A DNA stretch of 64,000 nucleotides from Gemmatimonadaceae bacterium (GTDB lineage: Bacteria > Gemmatimonadota > Gemmatimonadetes > Gemmatimonadales > Gemmatimonadaceae): positions 186,001-250,000 of the forward strand of contig JADZCT010000029.1 in NCBI GenBank assembly GCA_020851455.1. The letters run 5' to 3'. Position numbers and translations under genes: made by a program. Below the pieces are notes generated by a model. The model did no database searches. It saw nothing but the letters and a program-made list of their open reading frames with translations, and was not told the DNA's origin. The stretch's first letter is position 1; every line of letters starts with the position of its first letter. Positions 26,176 through 34,642 of this stretch are shown piece by piece.

Positions 26176-28277
26176 GCGCCGCGGGCGGGTCGGGCGGAGG
26201 CAGGACGGCGCCCCGGCGATCGCTCGACATGCAGGCGATGTACCTGCAGGGCGTGGGGCCGGCCCGCGCCGAGGCGCTGCGGCGGCTTGGCATCTTCACC
26301 GTGCGCGACCTGCTCATGCACGTGCCGCACCGCTACGAGGACGCGAGCACGATCTCCCCCGTGAACCGGCTGCGCGTGGGCGACGACGCAACGATCTTCG
26401 GCCGCGTCATCTCGAAGGGAGTGATCCCGACCCGCAAGGGCCTGCGCGTCTTCCAGGCAGTGGTCAAGGATCCAGGCGGCATGATCGAGTGCGCGTGGCC
26501 GGGCCAGCCGTTCCTCGACCGTTCCATAAACGTTGGCGATGCCCTCCTGCTCGCGGGGAGCGTCAGGTTCTTCCACGGGCGGCAGTTCGCGCCGCGCGAG
26601 ACGATCAACCTCGGCGCGGACGACGACGCCACGGCCGAGGGCCGCGTGCTCGCCGTCTACCCGGCGACCGAGGGCCTCTCGTTCAAGCAGGTGCGGCACC
26701 TCGTTCACCGCCACCTCGATGACTGGCTCCCCCTCGTCACGGAGTACCTCCCCGAGTGGATGCTGCGCGACACCGGCATTCCGCCGCTGCCGGAAGCGCT
26801 CCGGATGGTCCACCGGCCCGCCACGCTCGACGACGCGCGCCGCGGGCGTGGGCGCCTTGCGTTCGAAGAGCTTCTCTTCGTACAGGTTCTGCACATCCGT
26901 GCCAGGGCGCTCTCGCGCACCGCCCGCGTGGGAATCCGGTTCGAGAATCGGCGCGACCTGACGTCGAAGCTCAAAGCCGCTCTCCCGTTTGAACTCACCG
27001 CGGCCCAGGTGCGCGCAACGAGGGAGATCGTGCGCGACATGACGAGCGGCGAACGGATGCACCGGCTTCTGCAGGGCGACGTCGGCAGCGGCAAGACGGT
27101 CGTTGCGCTCTTTGCCTGCCTTCTCGCGATGGAGAACGGCTACGCGGCCGCGATGATGGCGCCTACCGAGCTGCTCGCCGAGCAGCACGCCGACACGATG
27201 ACCCGCCTGCTCGCGCCGCTCGGCATCGTGCCGGTGCTCGTTACCGGTTCGCTGGGCGCCAAGGCGAGGCGCGCGGCGGCTACGCACATCGCGGGCGCGG
27301 AGCCAGTGCTTGCCGTGGGCACGCATGCACTGGTCCAGGAAGGGGTGAAGTTCGCGCGGCTCGGGTTGGCGGTCGTTGATGAGCAGCACCGGTTTGGCGT
27401 CGAGCAGCGCCTCGCGCTCGGCAAGAAGGGAGAGCGGCCCGACGTGCTACTGATGAGCGCGACGCCCATCCCGCGCTCGCTTGCGCTCACCGTTTACGGC
27501 GACCTCGACGTGAGCATTCTCGACGAACTTCCGCCCGGCCGCCAGCCGGTCACTACGGTCCGGCGGCAGGAGAAGTCGCGCGCGAAGGTCTACGACTTTC
27601 TCGACGCGCAGGTCGCCAAGGGCCGCCAGGCGTATCTCGTCTTCCCGATCATCGAGGAGAGCGACAAGGTCGCGCTGAAGGCTGCGACCAAGGCCTTCGA
27701 AGAGCTCAGGGCCGGGCGCTTCGCGCACCGGCGCATGGAGCTCCTTCACGGGCGGCTCTCGTCTGACGAAAAAGACGACGTCATGCGCCGCTTCCGTGCC
27801 GGTGGTGTGGACCTGCTGGTTTCGACGACGGTGATCGAGGTCGGCATAGACGTACCGAATGCAACCGTGATGGTGATCGAGCACCCTGAGCGGTTCGGGC
27901 TGAGCCAGATCCACCAGTTGCGCGGCAGGGTGGGGCGCGGCGCGGAAGAGAGCTTCTGCATCCTTCTTGGCGACATGTCTCCGGAATCGGAGGAACGGCT
28001 CGGCGTGGTGGTCCACACGAACGACGGGTTCAAGGTCGCCGAGGCCGACCTCAGGTTGCGCGGGATGGGCGACCTGTTCGGCCAGCGGCAGCACGGCGAG
28101 GCGACGTTCCGCGTTGCCAATCCCCTGCGCGACGTGGAACTGAACGAAGCCGCGCGCGAGGCCGCCATCCGCCTGCTCGGAAGCGACCCGGACCTCTCCT
28201 CGAAGGCGAATCACGGCATCAGGCAGGTCCTGAAGCGGCGCTACGATCGCGCGATGGAGCTGTTTCAGACCGGCTGA
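26172..28277 (+). CDS. recG: ATP-dependent DNA helicase RecG
   Basis: Branch-migration helicase that reverses stalled forks and resolves D- and R-loops. Its 701 residues are the normal length. The N-terminal wedge domain opens with LQGVGPARAEALRRLGIFTVRDLL, followed by an OB-type region. Helicase motifs are GDVGSGKT (I), APTELLAEQHA (Ia), DEQHRFGVEQR (II), SATPIPRSLALTVYGDLD (III) and QIHQLRGRVGRG (VI). The C-terminal KVAEADLRLRGMGDLFGQRQHG is a RecG signature. GTG start with four-base overlap with ftsY. Confidence 0.97.
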   Translation: MSAAGGSGGGRTAPRRSLDMQAMYLQGVGPARAEALRRLGIFTVRDLLMHVPHRYEDASTISPVNRLRVGDDATIFGRVISKGVIPTRKGLRVFQAVVKDPGGMIECAWPGQPFLDRSINVGDALLLAGSVRFFHGRQFAPRETINLGADDDATAEGRVLAVYPATEGLSFKQVRHLVHRHLDDWLPLVTEYLPEWMLRDTGIPPLPEALRMVHRPATLDDARRGRGRLAFEELLFVQVLHIRARALSRTARVGIRFENRRDLTSKLKAALPFELTAAQVRATREIVRDMTSGERMHRLLQGDVGSGKTVVALFACLLAMENGYAAAMMAPTELLAEQHADTMTRLLAPLGIVPVLVTGSLGAKARRAAATHIAGAEPVLAVGTHALVQEGVKFARLGLAVVDEQHRFGVEQRLALGKKGERPDVLLMSATPIPRSLALTVYGDLDVSILDELPPGRQPVTTVRRQEKSRAKVYDFLDAQVAKGRQAYLVFPIIEESDKVALKAATKAFEELRAGRFAHRRMELLHGRLSSDEKDDVMRRFRAGGVDLLVSTTVIEVGIDVPNATVMVIEHPERFGLSQIHQLRGRVGRGAEESFCILLGDMSPESEERLGVVVHTNDGFKVAEADLRLRGMGDLFGQRQHGEATFRVANPLRDVELNEAAREAAIRLLGSDPDLSSKANHGIRQVLKRRYDRAMELFQTG

Positions 28278-28366
28278 CCGGCGATAGATTCACGCTCGCA
28301 CCGCGCTGCACCGGCCGTCGCCCGTCGCGACCGCCCGCGTGGCGCACCACTTCCACGCGAACCAGA

Positions 28367-29665
28367 ATGAGTTACGCGCGCATTGCCGAGTTGTCGTCGC
28401 ACGCAGGCCAGTCAGTCACGGTAAGGGGCTGGGTGACCCACCTGCGCTCGAGCGGAAAAGTCGCCTTCATCGTCCTTCGCGACGGCACTGGCATCCTCCA
28501 GGCGGTAGTCGTGAAGAGCCAGGTGCCCGCGGAGGTGTGGGAGCGGTTCGGTGCGCTCACGCAGGAGGCGTGCGTGGCCATCACCGGCGAGGTGCGGGCC
28601 GACGCCCGCGCGCCGGGCGGCCATGAGATGGGCCTCGCTGCGCTCGACGTCATTGGCGCCAGCCCGCTCGACTACCCCATCCAGCCCAAGGAACATGGGG
28701 TGGACTACCTCCTCGACCATCGCCATTTCTGGCTGCGGACGCCCCGCCAGGTGGCCATCGCGCGGATTCGCAGTGAAGTCGAGCAGGCCATCAACGACTT
28801 CTTCTACGAGCATGGCTTTCTCCGCGTGGACACGCCGATCCTCACCGCGGCGATCGGCGAACGAAGCGGGCTCTTCGCCACGGAATACTTCGACCTCGGC
28901 AACGCCTACCTTGCCCAGACCGGACAGCTCTACGGCGAGGCGGCCGCCGCGGCGTTCGGCAAGATCTACACATTCGGCCCCACCTTCCGCGCCGAGAAAT
29001 CGAAGACCCGCCGCCACCTGACCGAGTTCTGGATGATCGAACCCGAAGTCGCATTCATTGACTCGGACGAGAACATGCAGCTTCAGGAAGACATGCTCGT
29101 CTTCATCGTGAGGCGGGTGCTCGATCGGAAGCAGGCGGAACTCAAGGAACTCGAACGCGAGGTCGCGAAGCTCGAGGCGGCGGCAAGCGCGCCATACCCG
29201 CGCATTGACTACACCGACGCAGTCGCAACGCTCCAGAAGAAGGGCAGCGCCGTCACGTGGGGCGACGACCTCGGCGCCGAGGACGAGACGCTGCTCGTCG
29301 AGGACTACAGCACGCCAGTGTTCGTAAAGAACTACCCGAAAGAGGCCAAAGCCTTCTACATGAAGGAGAACCCGGCCGATCCGCGTACCGTGCTCTGCAA
29401 CGACTGCCTGGCGCCGGAGGGCTTTGGCGAGATCATTGGCGGATCGCAGCGCGAGGACGATCTCGAGAAGATCCTTCGCCGCATCCGCGAGGAGAAGCTG
29501 CCCGAGGACGCCTACGACTGGTACCTCGCGCTCCGGAAGTACGGCACCTTCCCGCACTCGGGGTACGGGCTCGGTCTGGAACGTACGGTGGCCTGGATTT
29601 GCGGCACGCAGCACATCCGGGAATGCATCGCCTTTCCGCGGATGATGCACAGGTTGCGCCCCTGA
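28367..29665 (+). CDS. asnS: Asparaginyl-tRNA synthetase AsnRS
   Basis: Class IIb synthetase charging tRNA-Asn. In the 432-residue protein the N-terminal OB-fold anticodon-binding domain (VTVRGWVTHLRSSGKVAFIVLRDG) leads into the catalytic domain. Motif 2 is in FGPTFRAEKSKTRRHLTEFWMIEPE and motif 3 in GYGLGLERTVAWICG. The catalytic loop GEAAAAAFGKIYTFGP and the DYLLDHRHFWLRTPRQ block favour AsnRS over AspRS. ATG start with no clear ribosome-binding site, 89 bases after recG. Confidence 0.93.
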   Translation: MSYARIAELSSHAGQSVTVRGWVTHLRSSGKVAFIVLRDGTGILQAVVVKSQVPAEVWERFGALTQEACVAITGEVRADARAPGGHEMGLAALDVIGASPLDYPIQPKEHGVDYLLDHRHFWLRTPRQVAIARIRSEVEQAINDFFYEHGFLRVDTPILTAAIGERSGLFATEYFDLGNAYLAQTGQLYGEAAAAAFGKIYTFGPTFRAEKSKTRRHLTEFWMIEPEVAFIDSDENMQLQEDMLVFIVRRVLDRKQAELKELEREVAKLEAAASAPYPRIDYTDAVATLQKKGSAVTWGDDLGAEDETLLVEDYSTPVFVKNYPKEAKAFYMKENPADPRTVLCNDCLAPEGFGEIIGGSQREDDLEKILRRIREEKLPEDAYDWYLALRKYGTFPHSGYGLGLERTVAWICGTQHIRECIAFPRMMHRLRP

Positions 29666-29678
29666 GCGGGGGGTGCGC
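29656..29678. terminator. Imperfect hairpin between convergent asnS and mazG
   Basis: GCGCCCC (29656-29662) can pair with a G-rich run ending GGGGTGCGC with one bulged T. The stem covers the stops of both convergent genes, whose coding regions are 12 bases apart. No T tract is seen on either side. A shared terminator is plausible but weakly supported. Confidence 0.3.
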
Positions 29679-30508
29679 TACTCGCCTGCCTTCACTTCGT
29701 CCCAGAGGGCGTCCAGGGCGTCCAGCCCCGCGCTGCGTACGTCAATCCCACGTCTGGCGGCGAGATCCTCGACCCCCTCGAACCGCCGCTTGAACTTGGC
29801 GTTGGCCTTGTCGAGGGCCAGCGACGGATGCACTCCCGCCTTCCGGCAGAGGTTCACAACGGCGAACAGCAGGTCGCCCAGTTCGCCCTCGAGCGCCTCG
29901 TGACGGGCATCGCCGCTGGGCACGCCGTGCGTGTGGAACGAAGCGCCATGCTCGGCGATCAGCGCTGCCACCTCGCCCAGTTCCTCGCGCACCTTCGCTG
30001 CCGGACCCTGTACGTCCGGCCAGTCGAAGCCAACGCCTGCCGCGCGCTCCTGCAGGCGATGTGCCCGGTGCAGCGAAGGGAGCCCGGCAGGCAACCCCTC
30101 GGCGAGCGAGCGGCGGGAGCGGGCCTTCATCTTCTCCCACGGTTCGCGCCGGGAGGCCTCGGCCACGCCAGGCCCGGACGGCTCGGAGTCCGCGCCGTAC
30201 AGCCATGGATGGCGCGCCTTCATCTTCGATACCAACGACCCCGCCACGTGACCGGCGTCGAACGCGCCGCGCTCTTCCGCGATGACGGAGTGAAAGAGCA
30301 CCTGGAGAAGGACGTCGCCCAGCTCGCCCACGATGGCCGCGTCGTCGCCGTTGCGCAGGGCGTCGTCGAGCTCATGCGCCTCTTCGTTCAGGTACGGCCG
30401 GAGGGATTCGTGCGTCTGCGCGCGATCCCAGGGATCCCGGGTCCGGAGGTCGCGCATGATTCGCAGCGCGTCGTCCAGCGCGGCGCGCGGGGGCAGGGAC
30501 GGTGGCAT
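29678..30508 (-). CDS. mazG: Nucleoside triphosphate pyrophosphohydrolase MazG
   Basis: All-alpha NTP pyrophosphatase that hydrolyses NTPs, including damaged or excess nucleotides, to NMP and PPi. 276 residues beginning MPPSLPPRAALDDALRIM, the usual full-length two-domain MazG. The first domain has the acidic metal motif EEAHELDDAL then ELGDVLLQVLFHS; the second repeats the pattern (KVREELGEVAALIAEHG, ELGDLLFAVVNLCRKAG). The frame stays open further upstream but the extension overlaps alr antisense and has no MazG similarity. It is the only minus-strand gene I support here, divergent from alr by 69 bp. Confidence 0.93.
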   Translation of the reverse strand: MPPSLPPRAALDDALRIMRDLRTRDPWDRAQTHESLRPYLNEEAHELDDALRNGDDAAIVGELGDVLLQVLFHSVIAEERGAFDAGHVAGSLVSKMKARHPWLYGADSEPSGPGVAEASRREPWEKMKARSRRSLAEGLPAGLPSLHRAHRLQERAAGVGFDWPDVQGPAAKVREELGEVAALIAEHGASFHTHGVPSGDARHEALEGELGDLLFAVVNLCRKAGVHPSLALDKANAKFKRRFEGVEDLAARRGIDVRSAGLDALDALWDEVKAGE

Positions 30509-30577
30509 GGGCGAAAAGTAGTCCGGTTGGCTCGCCGGCTGGCTAGTTTGTACCCGATGGAAGCGCGCAAGTAACCG
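30509..30577. promoter_or_regulatory. Divergent mazG/alr intergenic region
   Basis: This 69-bp spacer must contain start signals for both the minus-strand mazG and the plus-strand alr operon. I see an A/T-richer stretch (GAAAAGTAG and TAGTTTGTAC) but no convincing -35/-10 pair in either direction. Confidence 0.4.
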
Positions 30578-31657
30578 ATGCAATTGCACCCCGCTGATCA
30601 CGGCAGGGCATGGATCGAGATAGATCTTGAAGCCGTCACGCGGAACGCACGGGCGCTCTCGATGCGGGCGCGCGTTCCGCTCCTCCCGATGGTCAAGGAT
30701 GACGCATACGGCCTTGGCGCCGTGCCGGTCGCCCGCGCGCTCGAAGCTCTGGACCCGTGGGGTTATGGCGTCGTGACGGTTGCCGAGGGCGAGGAGCTTC
30801 GCGGCGCGGGGATCGGCCGCCGGGTGTTGATGACGTGCCCCGCGGAGGCAAACGCCCGCACCATGCACGCGTTGCGCGCGGCCGGGATCACCCCGTCGTT
30901 TGGCGAGCCAAAGGCGATCCGGATGTGGATGATGACTGGCGGCGGCGACTGGCACCTGAGCGTAGACACCGGAATGAACTACGCCGGTGTCCGGTGGGAC
31001 GAAGTGGACACCCTCGCCGGGGAACTGGGTGCCTGCCCGCCGTCGGGCGCGTTCACGCACTTTCATTCGGCCGAACTCGACGACGGTTCGATGGAAGTGC
31101 AGGCGCAACGGTTCCGTGACGCGCTTGACGTGCTTCCGACGCGGCCGCAAGTGCTGCACGTCGAGAACAGCGCGGCGATCGTCCGCGCGGCCTCGTCGGA
31201 GTGGACGTTCGTGAGGCCGGGGGCGTTCATCTATGGAGTTGCCAGGGGCGGCACGATGCTGCCTGAGCCCGCGGTGCACCTGCGGGCGAGGGTGGTGGAT
31301 ATTCACGACGTGCCGGCGGGCGAATCGGTCAGCTACGACGCCACGTGGACCGCCACGCGGCCATCGAGGATCGCCACCCTCGGGGCCGGATACGCAACCG
31401 GATGCCGGCGAGCCCTCGGCAACAAAGGATCCGCCATCCTTCACGGCCGCCGTGTGCCGGTGGTGGGTGCCCTTACGATGAACTTCACCATGGTTGACGT
31501 GACCGGACTCGCCTGCGAACGGGGTGACGTCGCCACGCTCATCGGCGCCGATGGGGATGAGCTCATCGTGGTGAACGACGTGGCGGCGGCATCGGGGCTG
31601 TCGCCGTACGAGATCCTCACTGCGCTGCGGTCGGGCGTTCCACGCGTGTACGTGTGA
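30578..31657 (+). CDS. alr: Alanine racemase Alr
   Basis: PLP-dependent racemase making D-alanine for peptidoglycan. 359 residues. WIEIDLEAVTRNARAL opens the TIM barrel; the PLP lysine is K40 in MVKDDAYGLG, where the family more often has KANAYGHG. The second catalytic base should be the Tyr in VSYDATWTA, and the MNFTMVDVT block replaces the usual MDQTMVDV. So it is a divergent but apparently intact Alr. Its ATG starts a plus-strand operon; the stop overlaps the deoB GTG by four bases. It feeds the D-Ala pool used by MurF after Ddl. Confidence 0.9.
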   Translation: MQLHPADHGRAWIEIDLEAVTRNARALSMRARVPLLPMVKDDAYGLGAVPVARALEALDPWGYGVVTVAEGEELRGAGIGRRVLMTCPAEANARTMHALRAAGITPSFGEPKAIRMWMMTGGGDWHLSVDTGMNYAGVRWDEVDTLAGELGACPPSGAFTHFHSAELDDGSMEVQAQRFRDALDVLPTRPQVLHVENSAAIVRAASSEWTFVRPGAFIYGVARGGTMLPEPAVHLRARVVDIHDVPAGESVSYDATWTATRPSRIATLGAGYATGCRRALGNKGSAILHGRRVPVVGALTMNFTMVDVTGLACERGDVATLIGADGDELIVVNDVAAASGLSPYEILTALRSGVPRVYV

Positions 31658-32859
31658 CCAGCTACCCCGGGAAGGGTTCCGGACCGGTGGCGGCGCGGCG
31701 ACGCGCTGCGATCGTCGTTCTCGACGGCGTTGGCGCTGGGCCGGCTCCCGACACAGCCGCTTATGGCGACGCCGGCAGCAACACGCTCGGCAACGTCGCG
31801 CGCGCCGTCGGCGGGCTGGACCTGCCGAACCTCGAGGCAGCGGGGCTCGGTCACATCGCACCCCTGGCCGGCGTGCGCGTCGTGGAGAGCCCCACCGGGG
31901 CGTTCGGCATTCTCGAGCCCCGCTCAGCCGGGAAAGACAGCACGACCGGGCACTGGGAGATTGCCGGTGTGCAGCTCGACGTCCCGTTCCCGACTTATCC
32001 GCACGGCTTCCCGAAGGAAGTCGTGGACGGGTTTGCCAGCCGCACCGGGCGTGGCGTCGTCGGAAACGTCGCGGGGAGCGGGACTGATCTCATCTGCGCG
32101 TACGGCGCCGAGCACCAGCGGACAGGGGCGTGGATCCTCTACACCTCCGCGGACTCGGTCTTCCAGGTGGCTGCGCATGAAGAGACCGTTCCGCTGGACG
32201 AACTCTATGCCGCGTGCGCTGCCGCCCGGGAGATGCTCGTGGCGCCGCACGATGTGTCGCGTGTGATTGCACGGCCGTTCATCGGCACGCCGGGCGCATA
32301 CGTCCGCACCGCCAACCGCCGGGATTTTTCGATCGCGCCCCCCAGAGAAACGCTCGTGGACGCGATCGCCGCCGCGGGGATCCCCCGTACCGGGGTGGGA
32401 AAGGTGGATGACCTGTTCGCCCACCGCGGGATAACCGGCGGGCACACGGCAGGCAATGGGGAAGGCATCCGGCGGATCTACGCCTGGCTCCATTCGGGAA
32501 GTGGGTTCCTTTTTGGCAACCTTGTAGATTTCGACCAGCTTTACGGGCACAGAAACGATACCGCGGGGTTTTATGGGGCGTTGCGCGAGTTCGACGCCGC
32601 ACTGCCGGCGCTGGCCGCCGCGTTGAGAGAGGACGACCTGCTGTTCATTACCGCCGACCACGGCAACGATCCCACCACTCGGTCCACGGACCACGCGCGC
32701 GAGAGCGTACCGCTCCTCGTGCTGGGGCCGCGCGTGCGTCCCGTCGCGATCGGGCGGCGCGGCACGTTTGCCGACCTCGGAGCAACCGTGGCCGACTGGC
32801 TTGGCCTCGGGTTCCGGGGCGCGGGCCGGTCGTTCCTGCCGCTGGTGACAGGCGAGTGA
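31654..32859 (+). CDS. deoB: Phosphopentomutase DeoB
   Basis: Interconverts (deoxy)ribose 1- and 5-phosphate in nucleoside salvage. The 401-residue protein belongs to the alkaline-phosphatase superfamily. The metal/nucleophile region is VVLDGVGAGPAPD, with GDAGSNTLGN and the signature GKDSTTGHWEIAG. Further motifs are KVDDLFAHRGIT, FGNLVDFDQLYGHRND and ITADHGNDPTT. GTG start overlaps alr. Together with the following cdd it forms a pyrimidine/purine nucleoside salvage pair. Confidence 0.95.
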   Translation: MTSYPGKGSGPVAARRRAAIVVLDGVGAGPAPDTAAYGDAGSNTLGNVARAVGGLDLPNLEAAGLGHIAPLAGVRVVESPTGAFGILEPRSAGKDSTTGHWEIAGVQLDVPFPTYPHGFPKEVVDGFASRTGRGVVGNVAGSGTDLICAYGAEHQRTGAWILYTSADSVFQVAAHEETVPLDELYAACAAAREMLVAPHDVSRVIARPFIGTPGAYVRTANRRDFSIAPPRETLVDAIAAAGIPRTGVGKVDDLFAHRGITGGHTAGNGEGIRRIYAWLHSGSGFLFGNLVDFDQLYGHRNDTAGFYGALREFDAALPALAAALREDDLLFITADHGNDPTTRSTDHARESVPLLVLGPRVRPVAIGRRGTFADLGATVADWLGLGFRGAGRSFLPLVTGE

Positions 32860-33266
32860 GCCCGGTGGAGCGGATGGCCGAGCTTCGCGAGGCGGCGAGC
32901 GCCGCAATGCGCCGCGCGTATGCACCGTACTCCGGCTTCCGGGTCGGGGCGGCGTTGCTCGGCACGGACGGAGTCATCTACACGGGCTGCAACGTCGAAA
33001 ACTCATCATTTCCCGCCGGGATCTGCGCAGAGCGCAACGCGCTGGTGGCGGCGGTGAACGCGGGGCGACTGGAGTTCGCCCACCTCGTGATCGTTGCCGG
33101 ATCCGATTCACCGGTGCCTCCGTGCGGGCTGTGCCGGCAGGCGCTGGTCGAGTTCGCGCCGGAGCTTCCGATCACCAGCGTCGGCGCGCGCGGCATGACC
33201 GAGACGTGGTCGCTCGCCGAGCTGCTTCCGGCTCCGTTCACCGGCGATTCGCTGAGGCGCGGGTGA
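32856..33266 (+). CDS. cdd: Cytidine deaminase Cdd
   Basis: Converts cytidine and deoxycytidine to uridine forms. At 136 residues it is the size of the tetrameric class. Zinc ligands are C57 in CAERNAL (with proton-shuttle E59) and C90/C93 in PPCGLC. YAPYSGFRVGAALLG and TGCNVENSSFPAGIC are family motifs. GTG overlaps deoB by four bases, and its stop overlaps the following lipoprotein gene by four bases. Confidence 0.95.
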   Translation: MSPVERMAELREAASAAMRRAYAPYSGFRVGAALLGTDGVIYTGCNVENSSFPAGICAERNALVAAVNAGRLEFAHLVIVAGSDSPVPPCGLCRQALVEFAPELPITSVGARGMTETWSLAELLPAPFTGDSLRRG

Positions 33267-34642
33267 GCGCAGCGCCCCGCGAAGCCGTTCGTCAAGTGAC
33301 AGGCAAGCCCGGTGGCGCCCGCAGGGTCCGCGACTGGCGCCGCGCGCTCGTCGTGTCACTAGCCGTCGCTGTCGCGGCCATTGCCGGGGCGTGCAAGGAG
33401 AACCTCGACGGCGGCCCAGCGTGCTCCGCTGCCGCGGCGCTCTGCCCGGGGCAGCACGTGGACCTTCGCGACACGATCATTGATCCGGTACTCGCGTTCG
33501 ACAGCACCTTCTCCGGCTTCCCGGTGACTGGAGGCGAGTTCTTCCTACCGCTGGTCAACTACGGCGACACGCTCGAGACGGTCGCAATAGCGCGCTTCGA
33601 CACCCTTATCACGCTGTTCTCGCCGCCCGGCGACACCGTGCAGAGTGTCGCGTATGCCGACTCGGTCTACCTCCGGCTTGCCGTGGACCTTACCCACGCC
33701 AGGGTGCCCGACAGCGTGCGCATTGACGTGTACGATGTCGGCGACACGACGCTTGCCGCTGGGTTCGTGGATACGGTGCCCGCGATGCTGCGACAGCGGT
33801 TCACGCCGCGGCGCATCATCGGCGGCAGGACGTACAGCAAGATCGAGCTGGTTGACTCCGTTCTCGTACCCGTGAAAGACTCGGCCATGCTGGCGCGCCT
33901 TGCCGACAGCACGTTCGGATGGCCGCGCCTGCGCGTGGGGATCCGTGTGCGAGGCATCGGCGGTCCAGTGGCATTTCGGATCGGTTCGGAGGAGAGCGGA
34001 AACCCGATGAAGCTCCGCTATCGCCCCAAGGCCGACACGGCCGTTCACCAGCAGGAAGTGGACCTGGCGTCTGGTGACCCGGCCGACCGCGAGGACATCC
34101 GGGTTGACCTTCGCGATTTTACCGTCGTCCTCAAGACTCTCCTGCCCGACCTGCCGCATCGCATCACGCTGGGAGGGATTCCCGGTCACCGGGCGTACCT
34201 GCGGTTCGACATCCCAAGCTGGCTTTCCGACTCGACGACCGTCATTCGCGCAACCCTGCGGCTCACGCAGGTGCCGTACCCGTTCGGCGCCGACTCCGAC
34301 ACCATCGTCGTTCACCCGCACGTCGTGCTCGCCTCGCCGCAGATCACCGACGTGCGGAGGGCGTCAACGTTTCTTGCCCAGGCGGGACTGGTTGTGGGCG
34401 ACTCCCTTTCGGTTACACCCGGCGCGTCCGGGGTGCGGGAGATCGAGATGTATTCGCTCGTCCGGGGCTGGGCCGCGCAGGCGGGTGCTGCCAATGCGCC
34501 GCCGCGCGCGGTAGTCCTCGCGGTAGGCGACGAAGGGACGATCCCGCGAATCGCCACGTTCTACTCGACCACTGCAGGCCCCGGGCTTCGCCCGAGGATG
34601 CGCGTGACATACATCCCCAGAGTCGGATTCGGAACGCCATGA
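33263..34642 (+). CDS. Putative secreted lipoprotein, unrecognised family
   Basis: 459 residues. A basic N-terminus (RRVRDWRRA) and a hydrophobic stretch (LVVSLAVAVAAIAGAC) end in a possible lipobox Cys, so an envelope lipoprotein is likely. The mature part is rich in Asp-Thr-Val strands and looks all-beta, with repeated phrases such as DSVYLRLAVDLTHARVPDSVRIDVYD and LRFDIPSWLSDSTTVIRATLRLTQ. The latter resembles the DNRLRE/carbohydrate-binding-like domains of surface proteins. I do not recognise a named family. It overlaps the following outer-membrane protein gene by four bases, which suggests a joint envelope role. Confidence 0.7.
   Translation: MSAAPREAVRQVTGKPGGARRVRDWRRALVVSLAVAVAAIAGACKENLDGGPACSAAAALCPGQHVDLRDTIIDPVLAFDSTFSGFPVTGGEFFLPLVNYGDTLETVAIARFDTLITLFSPPGDTVQSVAYADSVYLRLAVDLTHARVPDSVRIDVYDVGDTTLAAGFVDTVPAMLRQRFTPRRIIGGRTYSKIELVDSVLVPVKDSAMLARLADSTFGWPRLRVGIRVRGIGGPVAFRIGSEESGNPMKLRYRPKADTAVHQQEVDLASGDPADREDIRVDLRDFTVVLKTLLPDLPHRITLGGIPGHRAYLRFDIPSWLSDSTTVIRATLRLTQVPYPFGADSDTIVVHPHVVLASPQITDVRRASTFLAQAGLVVGDSLSVTPGASGVREIEMYSLVRGWAAQAGAANAPPRAVVLAVGDEGTIPRIATFYSTTAGPGLRPRMRVTYIPRVGFGTP

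Noticed and set aside
24996..27389. Long minus-strand open frame of about 800 codons under ftsY and recG
   Set aside because: High GC leaves antisense frames open. The plus-strand ftsY and recG carry intact motifs across the same DNA and the antisense product shows no recognisable domain.
30509..31861. Upstream extension of the mazG frame through alr
   Set aside because: MazG similarity begins at MPPSLPP; the extension is antisense to alr, which has a clear catalytic lysine.
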